Assembly: GCF_917563925.1 (NCBI RefSeq)
Contig: NZ_CAKJTJ010000004.1
Coordinates: 150,683-214,682, forward strand
Reading direction: 5' to 3'
Origin: Sutcliffiella rhizosphaerae
Lineage (GTDB): Bacteria; Bacillota; Bacilli; Bacillales; Bacillaceae_I
DNA: 64,000 nt
The notes beneath the pieces are model-generated. The model made no database searches and was not told the DNA's origin. It saw only the letters and a program-made list of their open reading frames with translations. Made by a program: the position numbers and the translations under genes. Of this stretch, positions 22,715-30,887 are shown one piece after another. Within the stretch, counting starts at the first letter, position 1. Each line of letters opens with the position of its first letter.

Positions 22715-24751
22715 TTGAAGAAAGCAATGCAAGACTATCGAAAGATTCTAGGCGGACATGAAAATGATTATGGAATTCTCTCTGGTAACACAAAAGATAC
22801 TCAGGCAAAATATCTATTTGCAACTGTCCAAACTATCTCCAAGGAGAATTACTTACAAAAATTCACTAAAGATCAATTTGATTATGTTTTAATAGATGAA
22901 GTACATAAAGCAGGAGCTCAATCTTACTTAAATATTATTAATTACTTTACTCCAAAGTTTTTACTAGGAATGACTGCAACACCTGAACGTTCAGATAATT
23001 TTAATATATTTGAGCTGTTTGATTACAATATTGCATATGAAATTCGACTACAAGCAGCCTTAGAAGAAGATATGCTCTGCCCATTCCATTACTTCGGTGT
23101 GTTGGATTATGAAAAAAATGGACAAATCATTGATGAAACATCAGAACTTCGAAATTTAGTTTCTTCAGAGCGTGTCAAACATATTCTAGATAAAATCAAT
23201 TACTACGGTTACTCAGGTGATCGTGTTCGTGGATTAATGTTTTGTAGTTCAAAAGAAGAAGTTCGTAATCTCTCTAATGCTTTTAATGATGAGGGTTTAA
23301 AAACAATTGGATTAACTGGAGACAATTCTCAAGAAGAACGTGAGGAAGCCATACGCAAATTAGACACCGGTGAATTTGATTACATTTTAACTGTAGATAT
23401 ATTTAATGAAGGAATTGATATACCTTTCTTAAATCAGATTGTAATGCTGCGACAAACACAATCTAGCATTATTTTTATTCAACAGCTGGGACGCGGTTTA
23501 CGTAAACACGATTGTAAAGACTATGTAACGATTATTGATTTTATCGGAAACTACAAAAATAACTATCTAATTCCAATTGCTCTTTCAGGTGATCAAACAC
23601 TAAATAAAGATAACATTCGCCGAAAAACAGTTAATACTGATTATATCCAAGGGGTATCAACAATTAATTTTGAAGAGATAGCTAAAAAGAAAATTTTCGA
23701 TGCTATTAACAATACAAATCTTTCTACTTTAAAAACATTACGTGACACATATACCGAAATAAAAAATCGTCTAGGACGGATTCCTAATCTATTTGACTTT
23801 ATCCAGCAAAACTCCATTGATCCAGAAGTTGTTGTTGGTTATTCTGGTAACTACTATCAATTCTTATTAAAAATGAAAGAATCTATAGCTTCAATTACTG
23901 AATATGAAGAAGCTGTATTAACGATGATTTCTAAAGAGTTTTTAAATGGAAAACGAATTCATGAAATTTTATTAATGGAAATGTTACTTTCAGACCATTC
24001 GGTTTCTAAAGAAGATTTTAATAAAAGATTAGTAGATTTTGGTACATATGTAAATGAAGCTACTATCAAATCTGTAGAAAACATGTTCTCACTAAAATTT
24101 CATGTACAAAATGATGTGAAAAAGTATAAATACAAGCCTATTGTTGAAGTTATTCATGGTAGCTATCAATTTAATGAAGAAATTCAGAAGAGCTTAAGAG
24201 ATACGAATTTTAAGAGTTATATAGAGGATATTGTAAAATGTGCCTTTCTAAAAAATGATAAGTACGATAATACCCGCTCACTAACATTGTTTGAAAAGTA
24301 TTCTCGAAGAGATGCATGTAGGTTACTAAATTGGCCACACGATGATTCTTCTACCATTTATGGATACCGGGTGAAACACAACACATGCCCAATATTTGTC
24401 ACTTACCATAAAAAAAATGAAGTAGAATCTAGCCAAGCTTACGGAGATGAATTTTTAGCACCTGAACTATTTAGGTGGTTTACCCGTAATCGTTTATCAT
24501 TAGACTCACAAGAAGTTAAAAAGATCCTATCACATAAGGATACAGGAACAGAAATTCATCTATTTACTAAGAAAGATGATGGTGAAGGGACTGATTTTTA
24601 CTATCTCGGTCAAGTAGAAGTTGCATTAGAAAGTGCAAAGAATGAAACAATGCCCGATGGTAAAGGAAACTATCTTCCTGTTGTAACAATGAATTTAGTT
24701 CTAGAAGAGCCTGTGCAGTATGATATATATCATTATTTAGTGGAAGAATAG
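22715..24751 (+). CDS. C-terminal fragment: helicase motifs II-VI plus DUF3427
   Basis: Frame of 678 codons from TTG 22715, behind the sequence GGGAGTAAATC, which could act as a ribosome binding site. It contains DEVHKAGAQ, LLGMTATPERSD, LTVDIFNEGIDIP, QQLGRGLRK and DUF3427. It lacks Walker A, so by itself it should not hydrolyse ATP. Confidence 0.6.
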   Translation: MKKAMQDYRKILGGHENDYGILSGNTKDTQAKYLFATVQTISKENYLQKFTKDQFDYVLIDEVHKAGAQSYLNIINYFTPKFLLGMTATPERSDNFNIFELFDYNIAYEIRLQAALEEDMLCPFHYFGVLDYEKNGQIIDETSELRNLVSSERVKHILDKINYYGYSGDRVRGLMFCSSKEEVRNLSNAFNDEGLKTIGLTGDNSQEEREEAIRKLDTGEFDYILTVDIFNEGIDIPFLNQIVMLRQTQSSIIFIQQLGRGLRKHDCKDYVTIIDFIGNYKNNYLIPIALSGDQTLNKDNIRRKTVNTDYIQGVSTINFEEIAKKKIFDAINNTNLSTLKTLRDTYTEIKNRLGRIPNLFDFIQQNSIDPEVVVGYSGNYYQFLLKMKESIASITEYEEAVLTMISKEFLNGKRIHEILLMEMLLSDHSVSKEDFNKRLVDFGTYVNEATIKSVENMFSLKFHVQNDVKKYKYKPIVEVIHGSYQFNEEIQKSLRDTNFKSYIEDIVKCAFLKNDKYDNTRSLTLFEKYSRRDACRLLNWPHDDSSTIYGYRVKHNTCPIFVTYHKKNEVESSQAYGDEFLAPELFRWFTRNRLSLDSQEVKKILSHKDTGTEIHLFTKKDDGEGTDFYYLGQVEVALESAKNETMPDGKGNYLPVVTMNLVLEEPVQYDIYHYLVEE

Positions 24752-24774
24752 AATAATAGAATAATAGAATAATA
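24749..24774. repeat. 8-bp microsatellite at gene end
   Basis: AGAATAAT is repeated three times directly at the stop codon of the helicase gene. Slippage here would not change the protein because the first unit holds the stop. Confidence 0.7.
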
Positions 24775-24777
24775 GTT

Positions 24778-24815
24778 AAAACCAACTCGAGGATTTTTTT
24801 ATCGAGTTGGTTTTC
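24778..24815 (+). terminator. Rho-independent terminator
   Basis: AAAACCAACTCGA and TCGAGTTGGTTTT form a 13-bp stem. It ends the Nudix-helicase operon. Confidence 0.92.
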
Positions 24816-24888
24816 TTTCTATTAAAACTATTAAAAAACTCGTACTATTTTAAGGATTTAAAAATTTTTTGATGATTCATTAAAATAT

Positions 24889-25251
24889 TTGAAAAGAAAG
24901 GACCACTTATTCAAGATATTCTTGTTTTACCTTTTAAATATAATTACAATCATTGCAGATGATAAAGTAAATTTAATCGAAATTGTAAGAGAATTAACAA
25001 GTAAACCAAAGCCTTTAAATTTTGAGTCATTTCCTCAAATAAAGAAATTGTGGGATGATTATAAACATTTACGAAGAAAGATAAAAATTTCTATTATTGT
25101 ACGAAATAACAAATATGAAAAAATGCCCAGAAATTTATTTTCTGAGCAATTTTTATATGATCAATTAAGTATCTCCACCTCAAACCACCGTTCAAAAGGT
25201 TCCGAATACGAGGTTCAATTTTTATTACAGTTTATACTTTTAGATCTTTAA
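24889..25251 (+). CDS. Hypothetical protein, possibly a remnant
   Basis: Open frame of 120 codons from a TTG without a clear ribosome binding site. It is AT-rich and Lys/Ile-rich. The N-terminus FKIFLFYLLNIITIIA is hydrophobic; the rest has KLWDDYKHLRRKIKI and NHRSKGSEYEVQFLLQFILL. I recognise no family. It lies after the terminator of the helicase operon, so could be an associated accessory gene or a decayed fragment. Confidence 0.3.
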   Translation: MKRKDHLFKIFLFYLLNIITIIADDKVNLIEIVRELTSKPKPLNFESFPQIKKLWDDYKHLRRKIKISIIVRNNKYEKMPRNLFSEQFLYDQLSISTSNHRSKGSEYEVQFLLQFILLDL

Positions 25252-25260
25252 ATTAACTAT

Positions 25261-25455
25261 TTAGTCCTCAACAACTCTCACCACGTCATGTCCACATTTT
25301 TGGCATTTTCCTTTTAAAACAATTCCAAATTGATGGTCTTCAATTGTAAAATTATCAATTGTAACGACATCTTTGCAATGCCCACAAAAAACATTTTCTC
25401 TAAGCTTATTTCTTATTTCTTTAGGTATGGAGAGCCATTTTTTATTTGCATCCAT
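25261..25455 (-). CDS. Small zinc-ribbon protein
   Basis: 64-residue protein with two CxxC pairs (FCGHCKD about 23-29 and GKCQKCGHD about 49-57), spaced like a zinc ribbon. N-terminal MDANKKWLSIPKEIRNKL is charged. ATG with a GAAAGAAGG-type ribosome binding site. Small proteins of this form are common in Bacillus genomes; function unknown. It lies 40 nt downstream of nothing obvious on its strand, so may be monocistronic or read from the Dus promoter side. Confidence 0.7.
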   Translation of the reverse strand: MDANKKWLSIPKEIRNKLRENVFCGHCKDVVTIDNFTIEDHQFGIVLKGKCQKCGHDVVRVVED

Positions 25456-25495
25456 GTATCAACAACCTTCTTTCACTTGGATTTTTATTAAGTCC

Positions 25496-26455
25496 TTATT
25501 CTATCTCAAATCCATCCAACAAAGCCCTTACCTCATCCGTTGATTTCGTATTCATCAATTGATTTCTCAATTCCCCAGCTCCACGGAATCCTTTGACGTA
25601 AATTTTGAAAAAGCGATGGAGACCTGAGATGGAACGTGGTACTTCTTCGGCATATTGATCTTGAAGATCTAGCTGCAATCTTAAGAGATCGAGGTATTCT
25701 TTGCTACTATGCTCCTTTGGTTCTTTTTCAAATGCAAAAGGATTTTTGAAAATGCCTCTTCCGATCATCACGCCATCAATTCCATATTTTTCGGCGAGTT
25801 GTAGTCCCACTTGACGGTCTGGAATATCGCCATTGATGGTTAGTAGTGTATCGGGGGCGATACCGTCACGTAATTCTTTGATTTCTGGAATGAGCTCCCA
25901 ATGGGCATCTACTTGGCTCATTTCATCTCTTGTGCGTAAATGGATGGATAGATTGGCAATATCCTGCTTTAGAATATGGCTTAACCACTCCTGCCACTCA
26001 TCGATTTCGTGAAATCCAAGTCGTGTTTTTACGCTGACAGGCAATCCGCCAGCTTTTGCTGCTTGAATAAGTTCTGCCGCCACGTCTGGGCGAAGAATAA
26101 GGCCACTCCCTTTTCCTCTTGATGCCACATTCGGTACAGGACAACCCATATTTATATCGATCCCTTTAAAACCCAGCTCTGCCATGCCAATACTCATTTG
26201 GCGGAAATATTCGGGATTGTCTCCCCAGATATGTGCTACCATCGGCTGCTCGTCTTCTGTAAAAGTCAAACGACCACGCACACTTTTCATGCCCTCTGGA
26301 TGACAATAGCTATCTGAATTTGTGAACTCGGTGAAAAATACATCAGGTCGACCGGCTGAACTTACTACGTGACGAAACACGACATCTGTCACATCTTCCA
26401 TTGGTGCTAGTACAAAAAACGGTCGTGGTAAATCACGCCAAAAATTTTCTTTCAT
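25496..26455 (-). CDS. tRNA-dihydrouridine synthase family protein
   Basis: FMN-dependent tRNA uridine reductase, 319 residues. The barrel begins [17 protein letters not shown]; the active-site loop is [18 protein letters not shown] with catalytic Cys105; VSVKTRLGF and [18 protein letters not shown] hold the conserved Lys and His of the flavin site; NGDIPDRQ and [15 protein letters not shown] complete the fold. The C-terminal helical domain (about 245-319) recognises tRNA. It is a third Dus type besides DusB-like proteins in Bacillaceae, comparable with B. subtilis YfjN. Target position in tRNA is not readable from sequence. Confidence 0.93.
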   Translation of the reverse strand: MKENFWRDLPRPFFVLAPMEDVTDVVFRHVVSSAGRPDVFFTEFTNSDSYCHPEGMKSVRGRLTFTEDEQPMVAHIWGDNPEYFRQMSIGMAELGFKGIDINMGCPVPNVASRGKGSGLILRPDVAAELIQAAKAGGLPVSVKTRLGFHEIDEWQEWLSHILKQDIANLSIHLRTRDEMSQVDAHWELIPEIKELRDGIAPDTLLTINGDIPDRQVGLQLAEKYGIDGVMIGRGIFKNPFAFEKEPKEHSSKEYLDLLRLQLDLQDQYAEEVPRSISGLHRFFKIYVKGFRGAGELRNQLMNTKSTDEVRALLDGFEIE

Positions 26456-26630
26456 GTCAAACTCAAATCCTCTCTATAGATACAACTGACAGTTAAATTA
26501 TATTATTTTACACTTATATCACGCTTCATTATTTATAATCAAAAATCTTTGTACAAATCAATAATGTTTATTTTAACGAAAAACGGTCTTAAATGGTATT
26601 TTTATAAACAAAAAAGCAGGTGGTAAAAAA

Positions 26631-26663
26631 AGTGAATCGAGGGGACAGTCCCCTCGACCCACT
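26631..26663. repeat. REP-like palindrome, copy 4
   Basis: AAGTGAATCGAGGGGACAGT continuing to CCCTCGACCCACTT; near-perfect dyad between the Dus promoter region and the DUF2812 gene 3' end (stop at 26701). Confidence 0.92.
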
Positions 26664-26700
26664 TTTCACAGGAATCGTTATTGCTTATGCTCTTCTCAAT

Positions 26701-27873
26701 CTAAAGTAATACATCCAGATTTTCGTAATAAATGTTCCAAACATAATAATAACGAAGAAAAACAATAAGCGTATTGGTATCAATTAGAGTCCACGTCTCA
26801 TCTCTCCGAAACCCATAACTTATGTTCATGCTAGCAATGAACAGATACATAAGAACCATCGGAAGGAAAAGTACTGTATAGGAAAAAGCGATTTTCTTGG
26901 CGTGTTTCATTTGATGAGATTTGTCGCTATACATGAGTGGTGTTTCATCATCTTCATACTCCATGCTCCAGATAGTCCACTTTTGTAATGCGGAACCAGA
27001 GTTAAATTCTTTCGTCCATCCTGACTGCCTGTGAATCTCGAAATAGCTGTCGTTGGAGAGATTTTGATAGTCTGCACAGTATTTGATTTTTTGTGGTTTT
27101 CCCTTTAGAAAAAAGAACGTGGTGCCGAGTTTATTTACGCGGTAAAGGCGATTTCCCTCTGCTGCCATTTGTTCTAGCCATTCCTCTAGTTTATCAGGAG
27201 AATACATCCATCCAAACTTTCTGCGTTTGATGAGAAGACCATCTTGCTTCATTTGTTTTTCTTCTGTAATTGTATAATGTTTCTTCTCTTGTTCATTTTC
27301 ACCAGAGTATGGGGTCATAGTTTCCGAAGATAACGCTTTATTTGTTTTCCTTATTTTCCAGACAGAATAGATTAAGAATAAGTATAAAGCTGTCGCAAGT
27401 GCCGAACCGATATAGGTGATGAACCAGTATGGACTGTCTACCTTTTCAATCGAACCTCCTGAGAAATACACTGTGGAGAAAATAAATACGTTCATCACTA
27501 GTATGCAAGTAAAGTAGATGAGTAGAGCAATAAAAGCGTACATAATATAATTGTTTCGTTTTATGATGCCTTCTCGACTCGTCGATGTGTGCAATTCTTC
27601 TAGCGGTCTTTCATTTGCAAGGACATACCACTTTCCACTTTGCGTAACCTTTTCCCAGCCATCATTTCGCATTGTTTGGGATAAGGTCACGTTCTGAATT
27701 TTATCGTATCCAATCCGATAGGTAATATCCATTGGTTCTTCGTTTTTGAAGGTAAAGCCTCGCTTGAAACGATGTAACTCGCTAAGTTGAAAGCCCTCTT
27801 TCGCCTTTTTAGTAAACCATTGCTCGGTTTTCTGAACGTCATAGCTCCATAGCGGCCTGAAGCATGTTTTCAT
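26701..27873 (-). CDS. DUF2812 family membrane protein
   Basis: Protein of 390 residues with two DUF2812 units, each starting with the motif WSYDVQKTEQWFTKKAKEG or WMYSPDKLEEWLEQMAAEG followed by a YRIGYDK or KYCADY strand and GWEKV / GWTKEF. Four predicted membrane helices lie at about 110-135, 148-165, 320-340 and 355-375. The PadR regulator gene immediately upstream overlaps it by 4 nt (ATGA), a pairing seen widely in Bacilli. DUF2812 proteins are likely membrane-associated targets or partners of the PadR response, but function is unknown. Confidence 0.87.
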   Translation of the reverse strand: MKTCFRPLWSYDVQKTEQWFTKKAKEGFQLSELHRFKRGFTFKNEEPMDITYRIGYDKIQNVTLSQTMRNDGWEKVTQSGKWYVLANERPLEELHTSTSREGIIKRNNYIMYAFIALLIYFTCILVMNVFIFSTVYFSGGSIEKVDSPYWFITYIGSALATALYLFLIYSVWKIRKTNKALSSETMTPYSGENEQEKKHYTITEEKQMKQDGLLIKRRKFGWMYSPDKLEEWLEQMAAEGNRLYRVNKLGTTFFFLKGKPQKIKYCADYQNLSNDSYFEIHRQSGWTKEFNSGSALQKWTIWSMEYEDDETPLMYSDKSHQMKHAKKIAFSYTVLFLPMVLMYLFIASMNISYGFRRDETWTLIDTNTLIVFLRYYYVWNIYYENLDVLL

Positions 27874-28199
27874 AAAAACTCCCCCTCGTACTTTAATGCA
27901 TTCCCGTGAAGCTCCTTCAGTCTCTCAATTTCAGCAGTAATTAACGCCTTTCCGCTATCAGTTATTTCATACACCGTTTTCCGCTCCGCATCCGAAAATA
28001 CCGTAATAACCCCGTCCTTCTGCATTTTCGTCAACGTTCCATATATCGTTCCAGAGCCTAAGCGTATTCGACCATTCGAAATTTCCTCCACATGCTTTAT
28101 AATCCCATAGCCATGTCGCGGCTCGGTTAACGACAGCAAAATATAAAATGCTGTCTCTGTCATTGGTATGTACTTCTTTATCACATTATCAATTTCCAA
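27870..28199 (-). CDS. PadR family transcriptional regulator
   Basis: Winged-helix repressor of 109 residues. ETAFYILLSLTEPRHGYGII (about 15-34) is the PadR signature, followed by the wing LGSGTIYGTLTKMQKDGVI and YEITDSGKALI, and a short C-terminal dimerisation helix. Overlaps the DUF2812 gene by 4 nt and so is co-translated with it. A dyad-symmetric sequence at 28238-28272 upstream is the likely autoregulatory operator. Confidence 0.93.
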   Translation of the reverse strand: MEIDNVIKKYIPMTETAFYILLSLTEPRHGYGIIKHVEEISNGRIRLGSGTIYGTLTKMQKDGVITVFSDAERKTVYEITDSGKALITAEIERLKELHGNALKYEGEFL

Positions 28200-28237
28200 T
28201 ATAGTAACCTCAGCTTTCTAATTACATCACGGTGAGA

Positions 28238-28272
28238 TATGTCATGATACGACTATATCACGACGTGACATA
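28238..28272. promoter_or_regulatory. Candidate PadR operator
   Basis: TATGTCA (28238-28244) and TGACATA (28266-28272) are exact inverted repeats, with an inner TGATA/TATCA pair between them. PadR-type regulators bind ATGT-N-ACAT dyads. It lies 39 nt upstream of the padR-like start. Confidence 0.6.
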
Positions 28273-28279
28273 AAAAAGC

Positions 28280-28314
28280 AAGTGGGTCGAGGGGACAGTC
28301 CCCTCGACCCACTT
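28280..28314. repeat. REP-like palindrome, copy 5 (perfect)
   Basis: Best copy: two 17-bp arms, AAGTGGGTCGAGGGGAC and its exact complement, around a single central A. It ends 2 nt before the stop of the membrane-protein gene at 28316. Confidence 0.95.
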
Positions 28315-28315
28315 T

Positions 28316-28678
28316 TCAATATGCTATTAACAAGACCGCTCCTGAAATTAATAAATAAACGGATCCTAAGAGCAACGAAAATGCGAATTCTTTTGACTTA
28401 CGTTCAAAAATTAAAAATAAAATCCCATAAAAGATGGTTAGTATTAGTACTATAATGGCAGTAGATTCTAGTAAGTTATAATCAACAGAAAAATAGTTTT
28501 TTGCGATATCAGCCACAATAAATGTGACAATGGGCACTCCAAATGCTAAAAAATAGTTATTAGATATCGGTCCATCTCCTTTTTGAAAGGTGATTTTCCT
28601 TGAAATTAATTTTACAAGAAACTTTGAAGTATAATAGCTAATTATACAAATTGCCACGATCGTAATAATTTCCAGCAT
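28316..28678 (-). CDS. Small multi-pass membrane protein
   Basis: 120-residue hydrophobic protein with four predicted helices (about 3-22, 43-60, 70-90, 98-118) and a short charged loop SRKITFQKGDGPISNN. ATG start behind a GGGGGATAT sequence. No family recognised. It follows a Nudix gene on the same strand by 32 nt. Its stop codon abuts a REP-like palindrome. Confidence 0.7.
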   Translation of the reverse strand: MLEIITIVAICIISYYTSKFLVKLISRKITFQKGDGPISNNYFLAFGVPIVTFIVADIAKNYFSVDYNLLESTAIIVLILTIFYGILFLIFERKSKEFAFSLLLGSVYLLISGAVLLIAY

Positions 28679-28710
28679 TAAATATCCCCCTTGTAAATAA
28701 TCTAATCACT

Positions 28711-29187
28711 CTAGTTTACATCTCCCAAATAAACCGAAGCTTTTTCATTCTTCACATACATGGATATAAATTTTGTAATCTCTTTAGGATAGACTCTATA
28801 TTCTTGTAGTTCCGAAATAGATATCCATTCCACACCTACTTGATAATCATCAGGATTATTTGGCTGTAAGGAATTATTTTCCTCCACCTCAAGTTTGCAG
28901 ACAAAGTAAAATTCCACTTGGTGAGCATCATAATGGGAAGAGGCGAATTCATGATTTTTCCCTATGTACTCCCGAATATGTAGAAGGTCCCCAACCTCCA
29001 CTTGTTCCCCTAATTCTTCCATACACTCTCTCAACAGTGTATCTCGAATTGTTTCACCATGCTCCTGTCCACCACCAGGGAAAAGGTAAAAGTATCCATC
29101 GTTATCTTTATTTTTGGTGAGCAAAATCTGATTATCTTTCAGAATTATCGCTTTAGCTGAATTCCTTATATTCCTTTTTACCACCAA
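28711..29187 (-). CDS. Nudix hydrolase
   Basis: 158-residue Nudix protein. Box GGGQEHGETIRDTLL-RECMEELGE (about 38-61) is complete. Preceding strand AKAIILKDNQILLTKNKD and the following REYIGKNHEF, EFYFVCKLEV fit ADP-ribose or NTP pyrophosphatase subgroups. TTG start at 29187 behind GAGG. Begins 2 nt after the small membrane protein gene and lies in a run of minus-strand genes (methyltransferase, membrane protein, Nudix). Substrate unknown. Confidence 0.88.
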   Translation of the reverse strand: MVVKRNIRNSAKAIILKDNQILLTKNKDNDGYFYLFPGGGQEHGETIRDTLLRECMEELGEQVEVGDLLHIREYIGKNHEFASSHYDAHQVEFYFVCKLEVEENNSLQPNNPDDYQVGVEWISISELQEYRVYPKEITKFISMYVKNEKASVYLGDVN

Positions 29188-29188
29188 T

Positions 29189-29386
29189 TCACATACCTCG
29201 CCTCAGCTCGATTAAATAACTTATCTCCCATAAGATTACCTTCTTCATCGAGTGCTCTATGAATAATCCCGAAATTCCTATTATGAATACGGTGAAAAGG
29301 AACTTCCACGGTTTTCTTTTCGTAGCAATTATTATAAGTAAATACCCGATTAGCATAATCGCTATTAACATGAGTAATGTAGTCAT
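29189..29386 (-). CDS. Small two-helix membrane protein
   Basis: 65 residues with two strong hydrophobic helices (TTLLMLIAIMLIGYLLIII and FLFTVFIIGISGLFI) separated by ATKRKPWK. A GGGAG sequence lies 12 nt upstream of the ATG. An alternative overlapping frame (29178-29426, soluble, start coupled to the methyltransferase stop) has the third-position T pattern expected of a shadow, so I prefer this frame. No family known. Confidence 0.5.
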   Translation of the reverse strand: MTTLLMLIAIMLIGYLLIIIATKRKPWKFLFTVFIIGISGLFIEHSMKKVILWEISYLIELRRGM

Positions 29387-29422
29387 GAATGAATTTTTCT
29401 CCCTTTTTACCTTCTAGATATT

Positions 29423-30049
29423 TCATTCCTTTTTACAGGTGATAACAGTAAACTCCAATGGCGGTTTATTTTCATTATCTTTATCTGGCTCTTTAATCAC
29501 CGAAATATCTACTAGGCCGTACTTTTCAAATTCTTCTTTCACAGAGAGTTCATCATAGAAGAAGATGTTCACTCCATTCATTGTCTCATATCGATTTTTG
29601 CTCAGTTCTCTTCCTTTTCCATACATGGGGGCATTTTTGGAAATTGCGGTGAAAACCATATATCCGTTTGGCTTTAACTGGTTATAGCAATCTTCTATTA
29701 GCTTTTTCCGCTCCTTGCTATCCAATAAATGAATGAGCGCAAAACAGAAAATGCCATCATATTTATTTTCATCAAATGGCATGTCTGTTACGGAACCATG
29801 ATGAATGTTCAAACCAAGCCCATTTTCTCGTGCCAAGTCAATTGCCGTTTTTGATATCTCAATCCCCGTCACATTCATTCCGTTATCTAAAAATACCTTT
29901 GCATTCCTGCCGTATCCAATTCCGGGTATCAAGACATTCTTCACATTCTTTTCTACAAAAAAGTCTTTTGTCATAATTGCTGAGTCTGTCGGTTCCAATC
30001 CCCACATCATTTGATTATCGATAAAGCTTTCTTCCCAGAATTCTGTCAT
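29423..30049 (-). CDS. Class I SAM-dependent methyltransferase
   Basis: 208-residue methyltransferase. Motif I VLIPGIGYGRNAKVF (about 39-53), motif II VTGIEISKTAI, and motif IV/post-motif DGIFCFALIHLL. N-terminus MTEFWEESFIDNQMMWGLEP resembles the TehB/thiopurine-type small-molecule methyltransferases. Start ATG follows AAAGGAG. First gene of a small minus-strand cluster. Substrate unknown. Confidence 0.87.
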   Translation of the reverse strand: MTEFWEESFIDNQMMWGLEPTDSAIMTKDFFVEKNVKNVLIPGIGYGRNAKVFLDNGMNVTGIEISKTAIDLARENGLGLNIHHGSVTDMPFDENKYDGIFCFALIHLLDSKERKKLIEDCYNQLKPNGYMVFTAISKNAPMYGKGRELSKNRYETMNGVNIFFYDELSVKEEFEKYGLVDISVIKEPDKDNENKPPLEFTVITCKKE

Positions 30050-30099
30050 AAAATTCTCCTTTAGGTTTTGAGTTTTTGATTATGATAATCGAGTTGCAA

Positions 30100-30636
30100 T
30101 TAAAGTTTCTTCCGTAGCTGTTCCGCTTGAAAGAGTGCCACCTTATCTTCTAAAATGTCACCAGGTTTATTTCCCTTGCCAATGATGTATCCTTTAAATT
30201 CCACACCCATGAATTCAAAGATATATTTAAATTGCTCCACCATTGGAAGTCCTTTGATAGCTGGCGCATCTCCTCCGACGGCAATTACGTATGCTTCTTT
30301 GGTTCCCATTTGTGCTTTAAAGTCGGGAAATGCAGCATCCCGCATGGAGTGGGACCAGCGATCAACAAAGTTCTTCATCGTGCCAGTCATACTGTACCAA
30401 TAGATTGGTGTGACAAAGATGAGCGTGTCATGCTGCAAAACTCGTTTGATGGTGGAAGCATAATCATCTCCTCTATCTTGAAAACCATCCTCATCGTGGC
30501 GCATATCCTCAATAGGTAAAATTCTATAATCACGCAAATAAAATTCTTCTACCTCTATTCCTTGAATAGCATGCTTAGTGAGGATTTCCGTATTTCCTTC
30601 CTTGCGTGTTCCTCCGTATATAATGGCAATGGACAT
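30100..30636 (-). CDS. NADPH-dependent FMN reductase / flavodoxin-like protein (YwqN-like)
   Basis: 178-residue flavodoxin-fold protein. IYGGTRKEGNTEIL at the N-terminus is the FMN phosphate loop, FVTPIYWYSMTGTMKNFVDR (about 75-94) is the second flavin-binding loop, and VIAVGGDAPAIKGLP follows. This is the iron-sulfur-free NAD(P)H flavin-reductase type seen in YwqN of B. subtilis. ATG behind GGGAGATG. Redox partner not identifiable. Confidence 0.88.
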   Translation of the reverse strand: MSIAIIYGGTRKEGNTEILTKHAIQGIEVEEFYLRDYRILPIEDMRHDEDGFQDRGDDYASTIKRVLQHDTLIFVTPIYWYSMTGTMKNFVDRWSHSMRDAAFPDFKAQMGTKEAYVIAVGGDAPAIKGLPMVEQFKYIFEFMGVEFKGYIIGKGNKPGDILEDKVALFQAEQLRKKL

Positions 30637-30693
30637 TTTACATCTCCCTTTCCTTATTTTGTAATTGGTAAATTAGGCTAATTATATCATGAA

Positions 30694-30722
30694 TGGATCA
30701 GAGGGACAGTCCCCTCGACCCA
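30694..30722. repeat. REP-like palindrome, copy 6
   Basis: TGGATCAGAGGGACAGTCCC followed by CTCGACCCA. A partial, different-looking GGGGACAGGGACTTTGAACG follows at 30849-30868. Confidence 0.85.
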
Positions 30723-30887
30723 TTGGCAAAATGGTGATACATTTTAAAAAAGCAACATCCTGCATAGACCATCGGTAGATTCGTCTGAAAAAGTGAAGGA
30801 TTTCTGCATCTGAGGAGTTTTTATAATAGACTAGCAAAAGGGGTTATGGGGACAGGGACTTTGAACGAATAAAAGGGGGAATTACAG

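Larger units (their letters stand above)
21860..24751 (+). pseudogene. PLD-nuclease / SF2 helicase / DUF3427 gene interrupted by one in-frame stop
   Basis: One continuous reading frame of 963 codons with a TAA at 22709-22711. In order: HKD/PLD nuclease domain (FHSKGYIF with HxK, then GSSNLTDSALKANYEWNV), helicase motif I SATGTGKT just before the stop, motif II DEVH, motif III TATPER, motif VI QQLGRGLRKHD, and the C-terminal DUF3427 domain ending YDIYHYLVEE. The frame reads FIVHRE-stop-ILKKAM; relatives have Gln here, so CAA to TAA explains the lesion. Motifs I and II are now on separate polypeptides. The family is a predicted DNA-processing or defence ATPase. It could be a pseudogene, a split gene re-initiating at TTG 22715 (GGGAG lies 6 nt upstream), or a sequencing error. 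Confidence 0.85.

Noticed and set aside
29178-29426. 82-codon frame overlapping the small membrane gene, with ATGA coupling to the methyltransferase stop
   Set aside because: Codon third-position T pattern and lack of family resemblance fit a shadow of the two-helix membrane frame; kept only as an alternative.
30849-30868. GGGGACAGGGACTTTGAACG as an eleventh REP copy
   Set aside because: Only one arm resembles the family and no dyad is formed, so it is not counted.
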